DNA of 64,000 bases from Methylobacterium sp. PvR107 (lineage in GTDB: Bacteria; Pseudomonadota; Alphaproteobacteria; Rhizobiales; Beijerinckiaceae): contig NZ_JAFIBW010000001.1 in NCBI RefSeq assembly GCF_017833295.1, positions 2,680,001 through 2,744,000 on the forward strand, in the 5' to 3' direction. Position 1 is the stretch's first letter; each line of letters starts with the position of its first letter. Below are positions 9,105 through 19,765 of this stretch, one piece after another. The notes beneath the pieces were generated by a model. It was not told the origin of the DNA. It ran no database searches and saw nothing but the letters and a program-made list of their open reading frames with translations. The translations under genes and the position numbers were made by a program.

Positions 9105-9200
9105 CGTCCTTGCGAGCGAAGCGAAGCGATCCGGCAGCCCCACGATCGAACTCGTGGCGCGTCTCTGGGTCGCTTCGCTCCGCTCGCGATGACGGTGTTG
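9105..9200. repeat. REP-like intergenic repeat, family B copy 1
   Basis: An imperfect palindrome with arms GCGAGCGAAGCGAAGCGA (9112-9129) and TCGCTTCGCTCCGCTCGC (9170-9187). A sequence of the same design, with GCGAAGC and GCTTCGC arms and nearly the same arm spacing, lies at 57345-57435. It occupies the gap between the small membrane protein frame and the next forward genes. Confidence 0.65.
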
Positions 9201-9309
9201 GTAGGCTGGCGCTGGGCATACGGACGGCCCCGGAGCGGATCGTGGTATGCCGCGCCTCGGCCGGACACTCCGATCCGGAACTGAAAACCCCTCGATCAGG
9301 CGGACAACC

Positions 9310-9537
9310 TTGCGCGAGACCTTCCATATCGAAGTCCTCGGTCCCGAACCCGACGAGATCCAGACGCGGATCTCCGTGCGGGTCGGCAGCCTGGAGAGCG
9401 CGCAGGAGCGGGCGCTGCGCCTGTTCGCCCGCGCCCGGGTGCCGCAGCGTTCGGGCGAGCCGGCCCAGGCGGTCCGGGTGATCGACGGCGCCGGCCGGGA
9501 GGTGTTCTATCGCTCCCGCTTCGACGAAGGCGATTGA
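9310..9537 (+). CDS. Hypothetical protein
   Basis: A 75-residue soluble protein if started at the TTG at 9310 (RETFHIEVLGPEPDEIQTRI onward); an ATG at 9247 would add 21 residues of Arg-rich sequence that runs out of the preceding repeat, so the TTG is preferred. It contains a probable beta-alpha arrangement ending in RVIDGAGREVFYRSRFDEGD. No recognised family. It lies 18 bases before the next forward gene and may be cotranscribed with it. Confidence 0.55.
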   Translation: MRETFHIEVLGPEPDEIQTRISVRVGSLESAQERALRLFARARVPQRSGEPAQAVRVIDGAGREVFYRSRFDEGD

Positions 9538-9555
9538 GGCGCTGGGAGGCCGGCG

Positions 9556-9912
9556 ATGCGCACAGCCCTGATCCTGCCGATGCTCGTCCTCGCGGCCGGC
9601 GCGCTGTTCCTGCGCAGCTACACTCTGCCCCCGGCACCCGACCGTCGCGGCGGCACCACGCTGCTGCTGACCTGGCCGAACCGTCCGGTCTTCGGCAGCC
9701 CCCGGGCGGATTGTCTTGCGGCCCCGGCGGATCAGCCGGTCCTGCCCTGCCTGATCGCGTCCGTTGCCCGGGCGCGCGACGACGGGTTCACGCTGCTGCA
9801 GCTCCCGTTCTGCGCGACCTGCTACGACCTGTCGGGCCGGATCGCCGTCATCGGGCAGGACGCGGCGGCGACGCGGGCGAAGCTGGAGCAGATCGCCCGG
9901 TTCGGCTGGTGA
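9556..9912 (+). CDS. Hypothetical exported or membrane-anchored protein
   Basis: A 118-residue protein with an N-terminal hydrophobic segment (ALILPMLVLAAGALFLRSY) serving as signal or anchor. The mature part has four cysteines, including CATCYD, so a disulfide or metal site is possible. No family recognised. Its 3' end overlaps the convergent acetyltransferase gene by 65 bases. Codon use is like the neighbours and the start is the only ATG that yields the hydrophobic N-terminus. Confidence 0.6.
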   Translation: MRTALILPMLVLAAGALFLRSYTLPPAPDRRGGTTLLLTWPNRPVFGSPRADCLAAPADQPVLPCLIASVARARDDGFTLLQLPFCATCYDLSGRIAVIGQDAAATRAKLEQIARFGW

Positions 9913-11041
9913 GGCGCGCCCGGGCCACGCGCTCGCGGACCCGCTCCAGCCGTTGGGCCACCGGAAACAATTTGTCGCGCCCCGCCTCGACCAGGAGATG
10001 AGCGATCGGCCGGCGCTCCGTCCAGAAGGTGGAGCCGAGGGCCAAGTCCGGCGGCGCACAGGAATCGATCCGGTCGATCCCCAACGCACCGGAGAGCACC
10101 GCCTCGGTCAGGCGATGGACGAGCTGGACACCGGGGGCGGCCTCCGGTTGCGCCTCGTCGTGGGCGATCTTCAGGACCCAGGCCTCGGCGCCGGTGACCG
10201 GCACGATGGCGGCGGCCAGCGTCCGCTCCCCCCGGCGCAGGCGGACGACGCGCACCCCGCCCGCCGCGCCAAGATCGGCCAAGGCGGCGCGTAGGAACGC
10301 GACCTCCTCCGGCCGCTGCCCCAGGCCCGTGCCGGCCTGGCCTTTCCACCCGGCCGCCTCGAGGGCGACGTAGGAATCCAGCGCGGGACCGAGGTCGGCG
10401 GGTGCGTCGAGGATCTCGAACGTGACCGGGCCGTCCGCCTCCAGGAGCGCACGGGCGCGGCGCAGCTTGCGCCGACGCGGCCCGGAGAGGTGGTCGAGAT
10501 AGGCGGTGCGGGCCTCCGGCGCGTGCGCCGTGAGGTCGAGCAGCCCGCGCGCGTGGGGCCAGTAGGCGGCGCGGCGCGGATTGCAGGCCGCGAGAAGGTC
10601 CATCAGCGGCCCGTCCGCGGGTGCGTTCGGCCAGTAAAGCCGCGGCGGCAGGCCGAGCGCCCCCGGGGCGGCGAGCAGCGCCGCCAGGGCCCCCGCCGGG
10701 TCGGCCCTGTCCAGGAGCGGCGCGCCGAAGGGGCAGTAGCCGTGGGTCCAGCCCATCAGCAGCGGCAGCGGCAGCCCCCAGCGCCCCCACGAGACCCGGA
10801 ACGGCCAAGCCGCGAGGAGCCGCGCCCCCGGCTGCTCGGGGGGCCGGTCGGCGACGAGCAGGAGACGCACCCCCGCGCCGAAGGCAGCGCCGGCCGCGAG
10901 GGCGTAGCCCGCCTCGTAGAACGGGTTCCGGACCAGGGCCGCGGCGGCGAGCGCCCGCCAGGCCGGGATCCAGGGCATCGACGGGTCGAGGGGGCGGAGT
11001 GCCGCCACGAGGCCTGAGGCAAGGATCGCGGTATCCGGCAT
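9848..11041 (-). CDS. GNAT-type acetyltransferase (CelD/BcsL-like)
   Basis: A 397-residue protein of the double-GNAT type found in exopolysaccharide and cellulose loci. The C-terminal Acetyltransf_6 part contains LSGPRRRKLRRARALL, YVALEAAGWKGQAGTGL and AAIVPVTGAEAWVLKIAHDE, which are typical. Such enzymes are thought to acylate glycans or lipid-linked sugars, but the substrate cannot be read here. It begins 9 bases after the stop of the upstream flippase gene, so the two are almost certainly cotranscribed and probably act on the same surface polysaccharide. The C-terminal tail is basic and Pro-rich. Confidence 0.8.
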   Translation of the reverse strand: MPDTAILASGLVAALRPLDPSMPWIPAWRALAAAALVRNPFYEAGYALAAGAAFGAGVRLLLVADRPPEQPGARLLAAWPFRVSWGRWGLPLPLLMGWTHGYCPFGAPLLDRADPAGALAALLAAPGALGLPPRLYWPNAPADGPLMDLLAACNPRRAAYWPHARGLLDLTAHAPEARTAYLDHLSGPRRRKLRRARALLEADGPVTFEILDAPADLGPALDSYVALEAAGWKGQAGTGLGQRPEEVAFLRAALADLGAAGGVRVVRLRRGERTLAAAIVPVTGAEAWVLKIAHDEAQPEAAPGVQLVHRLTEAVLSGALGIDRIDSCAPPDLALGSTFWTERRPIAHLLVEAGRDKLFPVAQRLERVRERVARARLTSRTGRSAPASPASPPRPAR

Positions 11042-11050
11042 GGCGCCCCG

Positions 11051-12466
11051 TCAGGCGGCGAGTCGGTGGCGGATCGCGCCGGCGAAGCCGAGCACGTCGT
11101 AGCGCCACGCGGTCGCCCCTGCGGCGGCCGCAAGGAGGACCATGCGCAGCCCCTGCCCGGGGACCATCAGCCCGCCCGGCATCAGGCCGATCCCGGCCAT
11201 CACGGCGCCGCAGGCGAGCGCGATCCCGACGATCCCCGCCATGTCGGCGAGCGGCAGCGGCATCGTCGTGCCGGCCCGACGGGCGCCGAGCACCAGGACG
11301 AGGCAGGCCGCGCTCTGCCCGCCCGCGAAGGCGAGGGCCGCCCCGGTGGCGCCGAGCGCCGGGATCAGCAGGAGCGAGAGGACGGCCACGGCCGCCAGGG
11401 TTGCGAAGGCGGCGGCCGCCTCGAGCCGGCTGGTCCGGGTGAAGTAGATCACCTGCCCGAAGTAGTAGGCGCGGAACATCATCAGGATGCTCGCCAGGAC
11501 CAGCACCGGGGCGAGCTGCTGTGCCTCGGCCCGGTAATCGGGCCCGAGGAGCACCGCGACCACGATGTCGTCGAAGCAGAGGAAGAACACGGCTCCGAAG
11601 GCGGCGATCAGCGTCATGGCCCGGGCGGCATCGCTCAGCACCCGCGCCGCCGCCGCCACGCCGCCCGCGCGGGCATCGCGCTTGGCGATCGAGATCAGCG
11701 ACAGGGCGATCGCCTCGCCGAACACGATGAAGCTCTGCCGCAGGAAGTCGGCGAGGGCGCCGTAGGCGCCGAGCCCCGCCGGCCCCACCGTGTGGGCGAT
11801 GATCAGCCGGTCGAGGCTCTGGGCGAGCGCCGCCGTCCCGAAGGAGAGCACCAGCGGCCAGCCATAGGCGAACAGGCGCAGGGCCTCGGCCCGGCTGCCG
11901 CGGCCTGGCATCATCGGCGCGATGGTGGCGGCGGCCGGAAGCGCCGCGAGGGCATTGGCGGCGGCCACCGCGAAGGCGAGGTGCAGCGGGTCGGCCGAAA
12001 GGTGCAGAGCCGCGCTGCCGAGGCCGAGGATCAGAACCGCCCGGCTCATCACCGAGGCCGCCACGGCCCCGGCCTGCAGGCGCGTGCGCGCGATCTCGGT
12101 CGAGCCCTCGAACAGGGTCGTGCCGAAGGCCAGGGCCAGGATCGCGGCGGCCATCCGGGCCGGAATCAGCCCGAGGCCGGCGGCCAGGGCGCTGCCGAGG
12201 CCGGCGAGCAGCAGCGTGCCCCCCAGGATCCGCACCACGGTGCCGACCTGCGCGGGCTCGCGCGCCTCGTCGTACAGGGCGAAGAACGCGAATTTCGGCC
12301 ACTGGCAGGTCGCCCCGTAGAGCACCAGCGCCCAGGACAGGACGTACAGGTAGGTGCCGTAGCTCTCCACGGGCGCGAGCCGCGTGAACACCGCCACGGA
12401 GGCCATGTTCAGGGCGGCCGCGAAGCCGCGCGAGCCGACATAGATCAGGCTGTGCCGGGCGATCAT
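11051..12466 (-). CDS. Polysaccharide flippase (MOP/Wzx-like)
   Basis: A 471-residue integral membrane protein with about 12 to 14 predicted helices and the MOP-superfamily start MIARHSLIYVGSRGFAAALN. This family moves lipid-linked oligosaccharides across the inner membrane. No glycosyltransferase is adjacent, but the downstream CelD-like acetyltransferase forms an operon with it. The repertoire resembles two-gene exopolysaccharide-modifying pairs in Rhizobiales. The start ATG at 12466 is the only one that gives a complete first helix. Confidence 0.82.
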   Translation of the reverse strand: MIARHSLIYVGSRGFAAALNMASVAVFTRLAPVESYGTYLYVLSWALVLYGATCQWPKFAFFALYDEAREPAQVGTVVRILGGTLLLAGLGSALAAGLGLIPARMAAAILALAFGTTLFEGSTEIARTRLQAGAVAASVMSRAVLILGLGSAALHLSADPLHLAFAVAAANALAALPAAATIAPMMPGRGSRAEALRLFAYGWPLVLSFGTAALAQSLDRLIIAHTVGPAGLGAYGALADFLRQSFIVFGEAIALSLISIAKRDARAGGVAAAARVLSDAARAMTLIAAFGAVFFLCFDDIVVAVLLGPDYRAEAQQLAPVLVLASILMMFRAYYFGQVIYFTRTSRLEAAAAFATLAAVAVLSLLLIPALGATGAALAFAGGQSAACLVLVLGARRAGTTMPLPLADMAGIVGIALACGAVMAGIGLMPGGLMVPGQGLRMVLLAAAAGATAWRYDVLGFAGAIRHRLAA

Positions 12467-12598
12467 GTCCTACGATCGGTCAGACGCACGACGACCTCGC
12501 ACCGCTCTGGGACGGACCGGGTTCATGGCGGGACGTCTCCCAGGGGGCTCACGCATGGCAGGCTGGGCGCTGCAGGCCGCGTGCCGCCGACCCGACCT

Positions 12599-14143
<1,545 letters not shown>

Positions 14144-14503
14144 GACTCTCCTGGACTTGGGCGCACCGCGCGCGGCCGGCCCCGTGCGCGTGTCGATAAT
14201 CGGCTTGAACGCGCGAGACTACAGCAGAGCATGTGGAATCGACGACGGGTGCGTGCGAGCGTCAGGCATCCGACAAGTCCGCGATGTCCCAGGAGCGCCG
14301 ATTTGTCCGGCACCTGCTGGGGCAAGGGCCACGTGCTCCCGTGTCAGGGCCGTTTGACAGACCCTGGATTACCGACCATCCCGCCGCCCGCGCCAACCGC
14401 CGCACGTGACGAGCGTCGTCATGCTGGAGGGCCGCCGGGACAATGCGCGTCGTGGCGGAGAACGTGCCAGGTCCGTCAGATCATCCTGACGGCGAGGCGC
14501 GCC
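14144..14503. other. Intergenic region, gpmI promoter side
   Basis: About 360 bases between the gpmI start and the frameshifted small gene. No protein-coding signal stands out on either strand: open frames here are Arg/Pro-rich shadows. It should hold the gpmI promoter, but no convincing box pair was identified. Confidence 0.4.
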
Positions 14504-14865
14504 ATGCCGCCCGGAGGGTCGGCAAACGCAGCGACGCGTACGAGTTTGGCGCGCGACATGGTCGGTCGCGCCTATCGAGCCCTGGCCCTGCTCGATGGGA
14601 CGGCGCGTCCGGGCGCGTTCAGCGAGGTCCAGCAGAAGATTCGCACCTTCGTCCAAGAGAATGTCCGCATCGTTGAGGAAACGAGCGGGAGCGAAACGCG
14701 CCCGCCGACACGGTCGAACGCGCAAATCTTCTCGCGAGCAGCGTCCTCGCCGAGGCGGAGAACAGGATCGCAACGTTGGCTCGACCGTCCCGGCACGGAC
14801 GTGATCAAATCATTATTTGGCATCGGCCGCCAAAATCATCTAATATTGCGGTCTATTTACGATAA
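14504..14865 (+). pseudogene. Frameshifted paralogue of the gene at 14979-15317
   Basis: Frame 1 from ATG 14504 reads LARDMVGRAYRALALLDGTA, then PGAFSEVQQKIRTFVQENV, up to about 14680. It then turns into Arg-rich noise, while the frame shifted by two bases continues with APADTVERANLLASSVLAEA and ENRIATLAR, ending at a TAA at 14863-14865. Joined, the two parts line up with the next gene: RAYRALALL with RAYHALAVV, NPGAY-like with RPGAF, and PADTVERA with PAEMVATA. This points to a small gene broken by a one-base indel between about 14675 and 14700. Function unknown. A sequencing error is the main alternative. Confidence 0.5.
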
Positions 14866-14978
14866 TCTGGAGAACGGGAACGTGACTATGGGTTCCGCGA
14901 TTGACTTCACCGAAAGTATCGACAGTCTTAATAGGGCATGTTACCCGGTGGAAGGACGGCAATAAATTCTTAAGCGTG

Positions 14979-15317
14979 ATGATGGACGGCGATGATTGTG
15001 ACCGAAACGCGCAAGGCGACGATGTCGCGCTCGAGGTCCTTGTCCGGGCGTATCACGCCCTGGCGGTGGTCTACGAATTGTCCAATCCTGGCGCCTACGC
15101 GGTGCTTCACGACAAGATGATGCCCTACCTGGTGGACAGCTTCTGCCAGGATGCGCAGGACCCGGCGGCCCCATACCCGGCCGAGATGGTCGCGACGGCC
15201 ATGGAACGCGTCCGCTGCGCGCTGGACGACGTCCGGTCCGATGTCGCGGCCGTCCGGGATGGCGGTGATGAGGGTGCCTGCAAAGAGGCGCCTGTCGCGT
15301 CGCGAAGGCGAGGCTGA
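14979..15317 (+). CDS. Hypothetical protein, intact paralogue of 14504-14865
   Basis: A 112-residue soluble, mostly helical acidic protein beginning MMDGDDCDRNAQGDDVALEV, with a core RAYHALAVVYELSNPGAYAV and DPAAPYPAEMVATAMERVRC. No family recognised. The start is unsure: tandem ATGs at 14979 and 14982 follow an AT-rich leader without a clear ribosome-binding site, and a TTG at 14901 would add 26 residues. The pairing with a decayed neighbour suggests a locally duplicated accessory gene. Confidence 0.55.
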   Translation: MMDGDDCDRNAQGDDVALEVLVRAYHALAVVYELSNPGAYAVLHDKMMPYLVDSFCQDAQDPAAPYPAEMVATAMERVRCALDDVRSDVAAVRDGGDEGACKEAPVASRRRG

Positions 15318-15613
15318 GCGCGGCCTTGATGACGAGGCCGGGGGCTCGCGAAAGCGTCGAGATACGGCCGGCACCGCGTGTCGAGGACGGTCTGGACGAT
15401 CAAGTCCGCCGCGGTGGCGAGGCCGGCGCCACGCTGTTCACGAATCGCTGCCCGGTCGGCCGCCACGGACGAAGATTGACTCCGGATTTACGCGAACGAA
15501 AAAAATAACGCGTTGGATTTCAGCGCACCATAGCGGCGCTTTTCGAGCGAACATCCCTCGATCCGGCATCGGATAAGCCTGGAGTGCACGGGCCGTGATG
15601 CGGGGCGGGCCGG

Positions 15614-15772
15614 CTACCGGAACAGGGGCAGGCCTGCGCCGATGATGACGAGGCCGAGCACGAAGAGGCCGCCGCCCGCGCTCTCCAGAGCGGCCTGCTG
15701 AACCGAGCGGCGCGGAGCCAGACCGGCCAGCACCACACCCGAGAGCAGGCAGAACAGACTCAGGATGGTCAT
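15614..15772 (-). CDS. Small two-helix membrane protein (paralogue of 31316-31474)
   Basis: A 52-residue protein with two transmembrane segments, TILSLFCLLSGVVLAGLA and GGGLFVLGLVIIGAGLPL, joined by a short polar loop PRRSVQQAALES. A protein of nearly the same length and layout is encoded at 31316-31474: both have L-FC-x-x-x-GV at the start, ALE/ILE in the loop and GG-LF in helix two. The ATG at 15772 is chosen from that comparison; the longer frame to 15880 adds 36 unrelated residues. Function unknown. Confidence 0.6.
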   Translation of the reverse strand: MTILSLFCLLSGVVLAGLAPRRSVQQAALESAGGGLFVLGLVIIGAGLPLFR

Positions 15773-16275
15773 GGCAGGTGCCCCGGCGCCCAGGCTGAAC
15801 GCCCGCAAGAGCGTCGAAACGGCGAGGTTGCGCCCGCAGACTTTAAGGAATTCCTCTTCCGGCAGGCGCGCACCCGTCATCCGGATGGCGGGGTACGGAT
15901 CGCACAGCCAAGCCCGCCTGGGTCATCCGGAGGAATCATCAGGCGGGCGTGGCGAGCGGCACCTATCCGACCGGCCGGCACGATGGACGATCTGAGTGCC
16001 GGTCTCTCACCTATGCAGAGACGCGATGCCCGGTCGGGCACCCACGCCCGCCCCTCAGTCTGGGGGGAATGGCCTCGGAGCGAGCGTGGAGGTCGAGAGG
16101 AGGCTCGACGCTCGCCGGATGCAAGAATTATGCATTCACGGCCGCCGACGTTTCGAGGGCGTTGCTAGAGGCTGGCGGGTGTGGATGGTCGATCCGCGTC
16201 GATGACCTGACGCATGGCAGCTTGCCGCGGTCGTTTTCAATCTGCGAACCGGATGCGAGACTCCGTCAGCAACCG
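15773..16275. other. Gene-poor intergenic region
   Basis: About 500 bases upstream of the small membrane protein and beyond the sensor-kinase stop. Open frames on both strands are short and Arg-rich with no recognisable motif. No tRNA, repeat or clear terminator was seen. Confidence 0.4.
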
Positions 16276-18765
16276 CTACCGCGACGCCGCCCGGTTCTCG
16301 ACCGCCTTGCGCCGAGGCGATGCGCCGCGCGTCTCGGAGCCCAGATGTCGCCGCAGCGTGAGTGCTAGGGCGGTCGAACGCCATGGTCGGCGGGCCACGT
16401 CGACAATCGGGATGGCTGAGAGAACCTCCGGCCTGACCGTGTCCGCAGCCGAGAGCGAGAGCACGATCGGACGATCCACGATCCGGGCGGCGCGGCGGGC
16501 GAAGGCGAGGCCCAAAGGGCCCGACGGCCGGTTCTCGACGATCAGCAGATCGAAGCGCCCTGGCTCCGCGCGCAGGGCCGTCAGCGCCGCTTCCGGGTCC
16601 GTGTAGCCGATCGGCTCGTAGCCCAAGGCCGCGAGCGTCTCTTCATCCTCCTGCACCGCGGCGCGCGCACCGCCGACGATCATCACGGTGCCGCCGGCGG
16701 CCTGGACACCGGGCTCGGTCTGCGGGCGTACGGGCAACCACACCTCGAACACGCTGCCCACCCCCTGCGCACTGCGAACATGGAAGGCGCCGTCCTGTTC
16801 CTGGACAAACTCGAAGGCGGTGGCGAGCCCGAGGCCGGTGCCGGCCGGACGGGTGGTGAAGAACGGTTCGAAGATCCGCGCGAGCGTGGCCTCGTCCATC
16901 CCGCGGCCGGTATCGGCCACGCGGATCCGGACGTGTTCGCCGGGGGATAGCTCACCGTGCGAGAGCGTCCTCCCCTCGGACAGGCGGACGCGTTCGAGCT
17001 GCACGTCGATCGCCTTGCCCGGGTCGGAAGCCTGGATGGCGTTGCGGATCAGGTTATGGACCACCTGCTGCAGCTGCGCCGGCTCGCCGTCGACGACCGC
17101 ACCTTGGGCAGCCCCGGTCAGGCGGATCGCGGCCCGTTCGGCGGTCGAGGCCCGGATCTGGGCGACCGTCTCGGCGACGATCGCATCGACGGCGCTCGTG
17201 CTCTGCGTCGCACCGCCCCGACGACCGTAGTCGAGAATCTGCCCCGCGATCTCGTGCGCGCGGCCCCCCGCCTGAACCAGCAGATTGATCTGCCGGGCGG
17301 CCCGGTGCGGGTCGGCCGGCAGGGCGTCGGCGGCGATCTCGGCATGGCCGAGCATGACGTTGAGCACGTTGTTGATGTTGTGCGCCACGCCGCTGGCGAA
17401 GATCCCGATCGCTTCGAGGCGCTGCGCGCGCCGGAGGGTCGCCTCGATCTCGCGGCGCTCGGCCCAGACATGCTGACGCTCCAGGGCGGCTCCGAAGCTG
17501 TCGGCCCCGATCTGCAGCAGGCCGCGCGAGTGCTGCAGCCAGGCCGGCCGCGCGCTGGTGCGCTCGAAGCACATCACGCCGACGACGCGCTCCCCGCGCC
17601 GAAGCCGCGCGCAGGTCCATGAAAGGACGCCACGCGCGGCCAGGACCTGCAGCAGGGCCGGCGGTCCGGTCCCCTCTCCGGTCTCGACGAAGAAGTGATC
17701 GTCGGGCGCGGCGAGAATGGCGGGGATCAGGGCGCGCTGCGCCTCGGGCCAGTCGCGGGGCTGCGGCCGGCCGGGCCGGCTCCACAGATAGACCGCTTCG
17801 GTCCCGTCGAGCATCAGGACGTAGCTGTGGTCCACGCCCAACCCTTCCCCGATCATGGCGAGAACCTCGCCGATGCACGCGGAGATTTCGTCCGGCTGGC
17901 TCGCCAGGAAGCGGTTGGCCGCCTGAGCGACGACGAACTGGAAAGCGACCGTCCGGCGCAGGACGAGGGTCCCCGCCCGCATCAGCAGGCCCACGCGGAC
18001 GACAAGCGCCACCAGGGCGAGGGCCGCTGCGTAGAGCGCGAGGCGGAACCCGTCGGCGCGCCCCTGCCGCTCATCCTTCGCGGCGCGGCGGGCCTCCAGG
18101 AAAGCCTGCCGCGCCGCCTCGCTCGACGAGGCCGGCAGGGAGCGGGTGACGGTGTCGACCTGCGGCAGCAGGTCGAGGAGCTGACGCCCGTGCAGGACGA
18201 TGGCGGCGATGTCCGCCCCCCGATCCGCCGGATGGCTGACCGCCGCCAGGGCGTCGAGCCGGGCGCGGATGTCGTCGAGGCGCCTGGGGCTGGATTCGCG
18301 GGCGAGTTCCGAGACCCGGATCTGAAGGGCGGCGACCGCGCGGGCGAGCCAGGGGTCGATGTCCGGCTCGGACAGGCGGTCGCTGAGGGAGTCGAAATAG
18401 GCGATCGAGTTCTGCACGAGGGCGTTGCCGGTCTTGAAGCGCTCGACCATCTGCGCCTCCCGGTTGATCGCCTCGGCGAGGGCGCGCACCTCGCCGTCGT
18501 CCGGCCCGCTCGCCGCCCGTATGCCGGCGAGCGCCGCCTGCATCTCCCGGAGATGGGCCACGATCTGATCGTAATTGCGCAGGAGCCCGGTCCGCGCCCG
18601 GAGCACGTCGTGCTGCATCCGGGATTCGGCGAGCGCGAGGGCGTCGGTCGTGCGCTGGGTCTGCACGTAGGCGGCGTCCATCTCGCCCTTGCCGTTGATC
18701 ATGAGCCACGTGAGCAGCCCGGCCAAGAGCACGCCGAGCACGGCGGCCTGCACGGTCAGCCTCAT
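16276..18765 (-). CDS. Hybrid sensor histidine kinase with degenerate receiver domain
   Basis: An 829-residue membrane kinase. Residues 1-23 and about 235-265 are transmembrane helices flanking a helical periplasmic sensor region (DAHL-like, with RTTDALALAESRMQHDVLRA). A GAF-like domain follows, then the histidine box LEAIGIFASGVAHNINNVLN with His462, and an ATP-binding domain with NLIRNAIQA, DTGRGMDEATLARIFEPFF and GTGLGLATAFEFV. The C-terminal receiver-like domain lacks the usual acidic pair and has no Asp at the end of strand three; Glu744 is the closest residue (DLLIVENRPSG). Its ATG overlaps the stop of the upstream peroxidase gene by four bases, so it is translated from the same message. 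Confidence 0.9.
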   Translation of the reverse strand: MRLTVQAAVLGVLLAGLLTWLMINGKGEMDAAYVQTQRTTDALALAESRMQHDVLRARTGLLRNYDQIVAHLREMQAALAGIRAASGPDDGEVRALAEAINREAQMVERFKTGNALVQNSIAYFDSLSDRLSEPDIDPWLARAVAALQIRVSELARESSPRRLDDIRARLDALAAVSHPADRGADIAAIVLHGRQLLDLLPQVDTVTRSLPASSSEAARQAFLEARRAAKDERQGRADGFRLALYAAALALVALVVRVGLLMRAGTLVLRRTVAFQFVVAQAANRFLASQPDEISACIGEVLAMIGEGLGVDHSYVLMLDGTEAVYLWSRPGRPQPRDWPEAQRALIPAILAAPDDHFFVETGEGTGPPALLQVLAARGVLSWTCARLRRGERVVGVMCFERTSARPAWLQHSRGLLQIGADSFGAALERQHVWAERREIEATLRRAQRLEAIGIFASGVAHNINNVLNVMLGHAEIAADALPADPHRAARQINLLVQAGGRAHEIAGQILDYGRRGGATQSTSAVDAIVAETVAQIRASTAERAAIRLTGAAQGAVVDGEPAQLQQVVHNLIRNAIQASDPGKAIDVQLERVRLSEGRTLSHGELSPGEHVRIRVADTGRGMDEATLARIFEPFFTTRPAGTGLGLATAFEFVQEQDGAFHVRSAQGVGSVFEVWLPVRPQTEPGVQAAGGTVMIVGGARAAVQEDEETLAALGYEPIGYTDPEAALTALRAEPGRFDLLIVENRPSGPLGLAFARRAARIVDRPIVLSLSAADTVRPEVLSAIPIVDVARRPWRSTALALTLRRHLGSETRGASPRRKAVENRAASR

Positions 18766-19763
18766 GGCTGCGGCGCGGCGCCGGGCGCGTTCGGAGCCGT
18801 GAGCGGGCGTCCCGCATAGGAGCCGGTGAGCGTCCCGAGGAACGCCACGATCGAGGCGGTCTGCGACGCCGTCAGCTCCCGGCCGAGCTGCGCCCGGGCC
18901 ATGAGCCGCACCGCCTCGGGGAGCGTGGCGACGCCGCCATCGTCGAAGTACGGCGCCGTGACCGCGACGTTGCGCAGGCTCGGCACCCGCAGCACCTCGG
19001 CGGACTTGTTGGGGATCGTGACGAAGATCCCGACCTTCTCGAACAGGTTGCCGCCGACATTGACGCCCTGGTGGCAGGCCGCGCAGCCGATCCCCCGGAA
19101 CAGGGCGTAGCCCGCCCGCTCCGCCTGGGTGATGGCGTCGACGTCGCCGCGCAGCCAGCGGTCGAAGCGGCTGTCCGGGGTGAGCAGGCTGCGCTCGAAG
19201 CTGTTGATCGCGTCGATCACCGCCTCCCGGTCGGCCGCGTGGCCGTAGGCGGCCTGGAAGAGCGCGGCGAGCACCGGGTCGCCGTGGACCGTGTCGAGGA
19301 TCCGGGGCCAGGAGCCGCCCAGGAATTCCGCCCGCGTTAGGGCGAGTTCGGCCTGATCGTGCAGGGTCGGGATGTCGCCGGCCCAGCCCAAACGGAAGCT
19401 CAGCGCCGCGTTGAAGGCCGTGGGCGTGTTGCGCGGCACCGGCGTGCCATCGGTGGTGAGGTTCCGGGCGACGGCGCTCGCCCCGTTGCTGCGGATGTCG
19501 TGGCAGCTGATGCAGGCCCGGTCGCCCCGGCGCGACAGCCGGGTGTCGGAAAACAGCATCCGGCCCAGGGCGACCCGGTCGGGATCCGCCCCGAGGCTGC
19601 TCGGGACGGGCGTGATGACGTCCAGCGCTTCCACGGCGTCGGCGGTCAGCGGGCTGCCGACCGGCTGCTCCTGGGCGAGAGGCGGCAGGATGGCCAGGGC
19701 GCTGCCAACGAGGCCGGCCGCGAGAGCCGCCGCGCGGGAACGGGCGAGGCGCGGTGGGGCCAC
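18762..19763 (-). CDS. Di-haem cytochrome c peroxidase / MauG family protein
   Basis: A 333-residue exported protein with a signal peptide (AAALAAGLVGSALAILPPLA) and two c-type haem sites, RACISCHDIRSNG and GCAACHQGVNVGG. The spacing, PRNTPTAFNA, LTRAEFLGGSW and SLRNVAVTAPYFDDG match the bacterial CcpA/MauG superfamily, which reduces hydrogen peroxide with electrons from small cytochromes or performs radical-type oxidations. It lies between the regulator (2 bases upstream) and the sensor kinase (4-base overlap), an unusual order suggesting that its redox state is part of the signalling circuit. Confidence 0.9.
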   Translation of the reverse strand: MAPPRLARSRAAALAAGLVGSALAILPPLAQEQPVGSPLTADAVEALDVITPVPSSLGADPDRVALGRMLFSDTRLSRRGDRACISCHDIRSNGASAVARNLTTDGTPVPRNTPTAFNAALSFRLGWAGDIPTLHDQAELALTRAEFLGGSWPRILDTVHGDPVLAALFQAAYGHAADREAVIDAINSFERSLLTPDSRFDRWLRGDVDAITQAERAGYALFRGIGCAACHQGVNVGGNLFEKVGIFVTIPNKSAEVLRVPSLRNVAVTAPYFDDGGVATLPEAVRLMARAQLGRELTASQTASIVAFLGTLTGSYAGRPLTAPNAPGAAPQP

Positions 19764-19765
19764 GG

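Noticed and set aside
9822..12302. An 826-codon minus-strand frame across the acetyltransferase and flippase
   Set aside because: It is a shifted frame of two real genes, and its composition is Arg/Ala/Gly/Pro-rich with no recognisable fold.
15318..15613. Possible gene or RNA between the small hypothetical gene and the two-helix protein
   Set aside because: Frames here are short and basic, no hairpin with T-run or tRNA fold was seen, and nothing could be supported.
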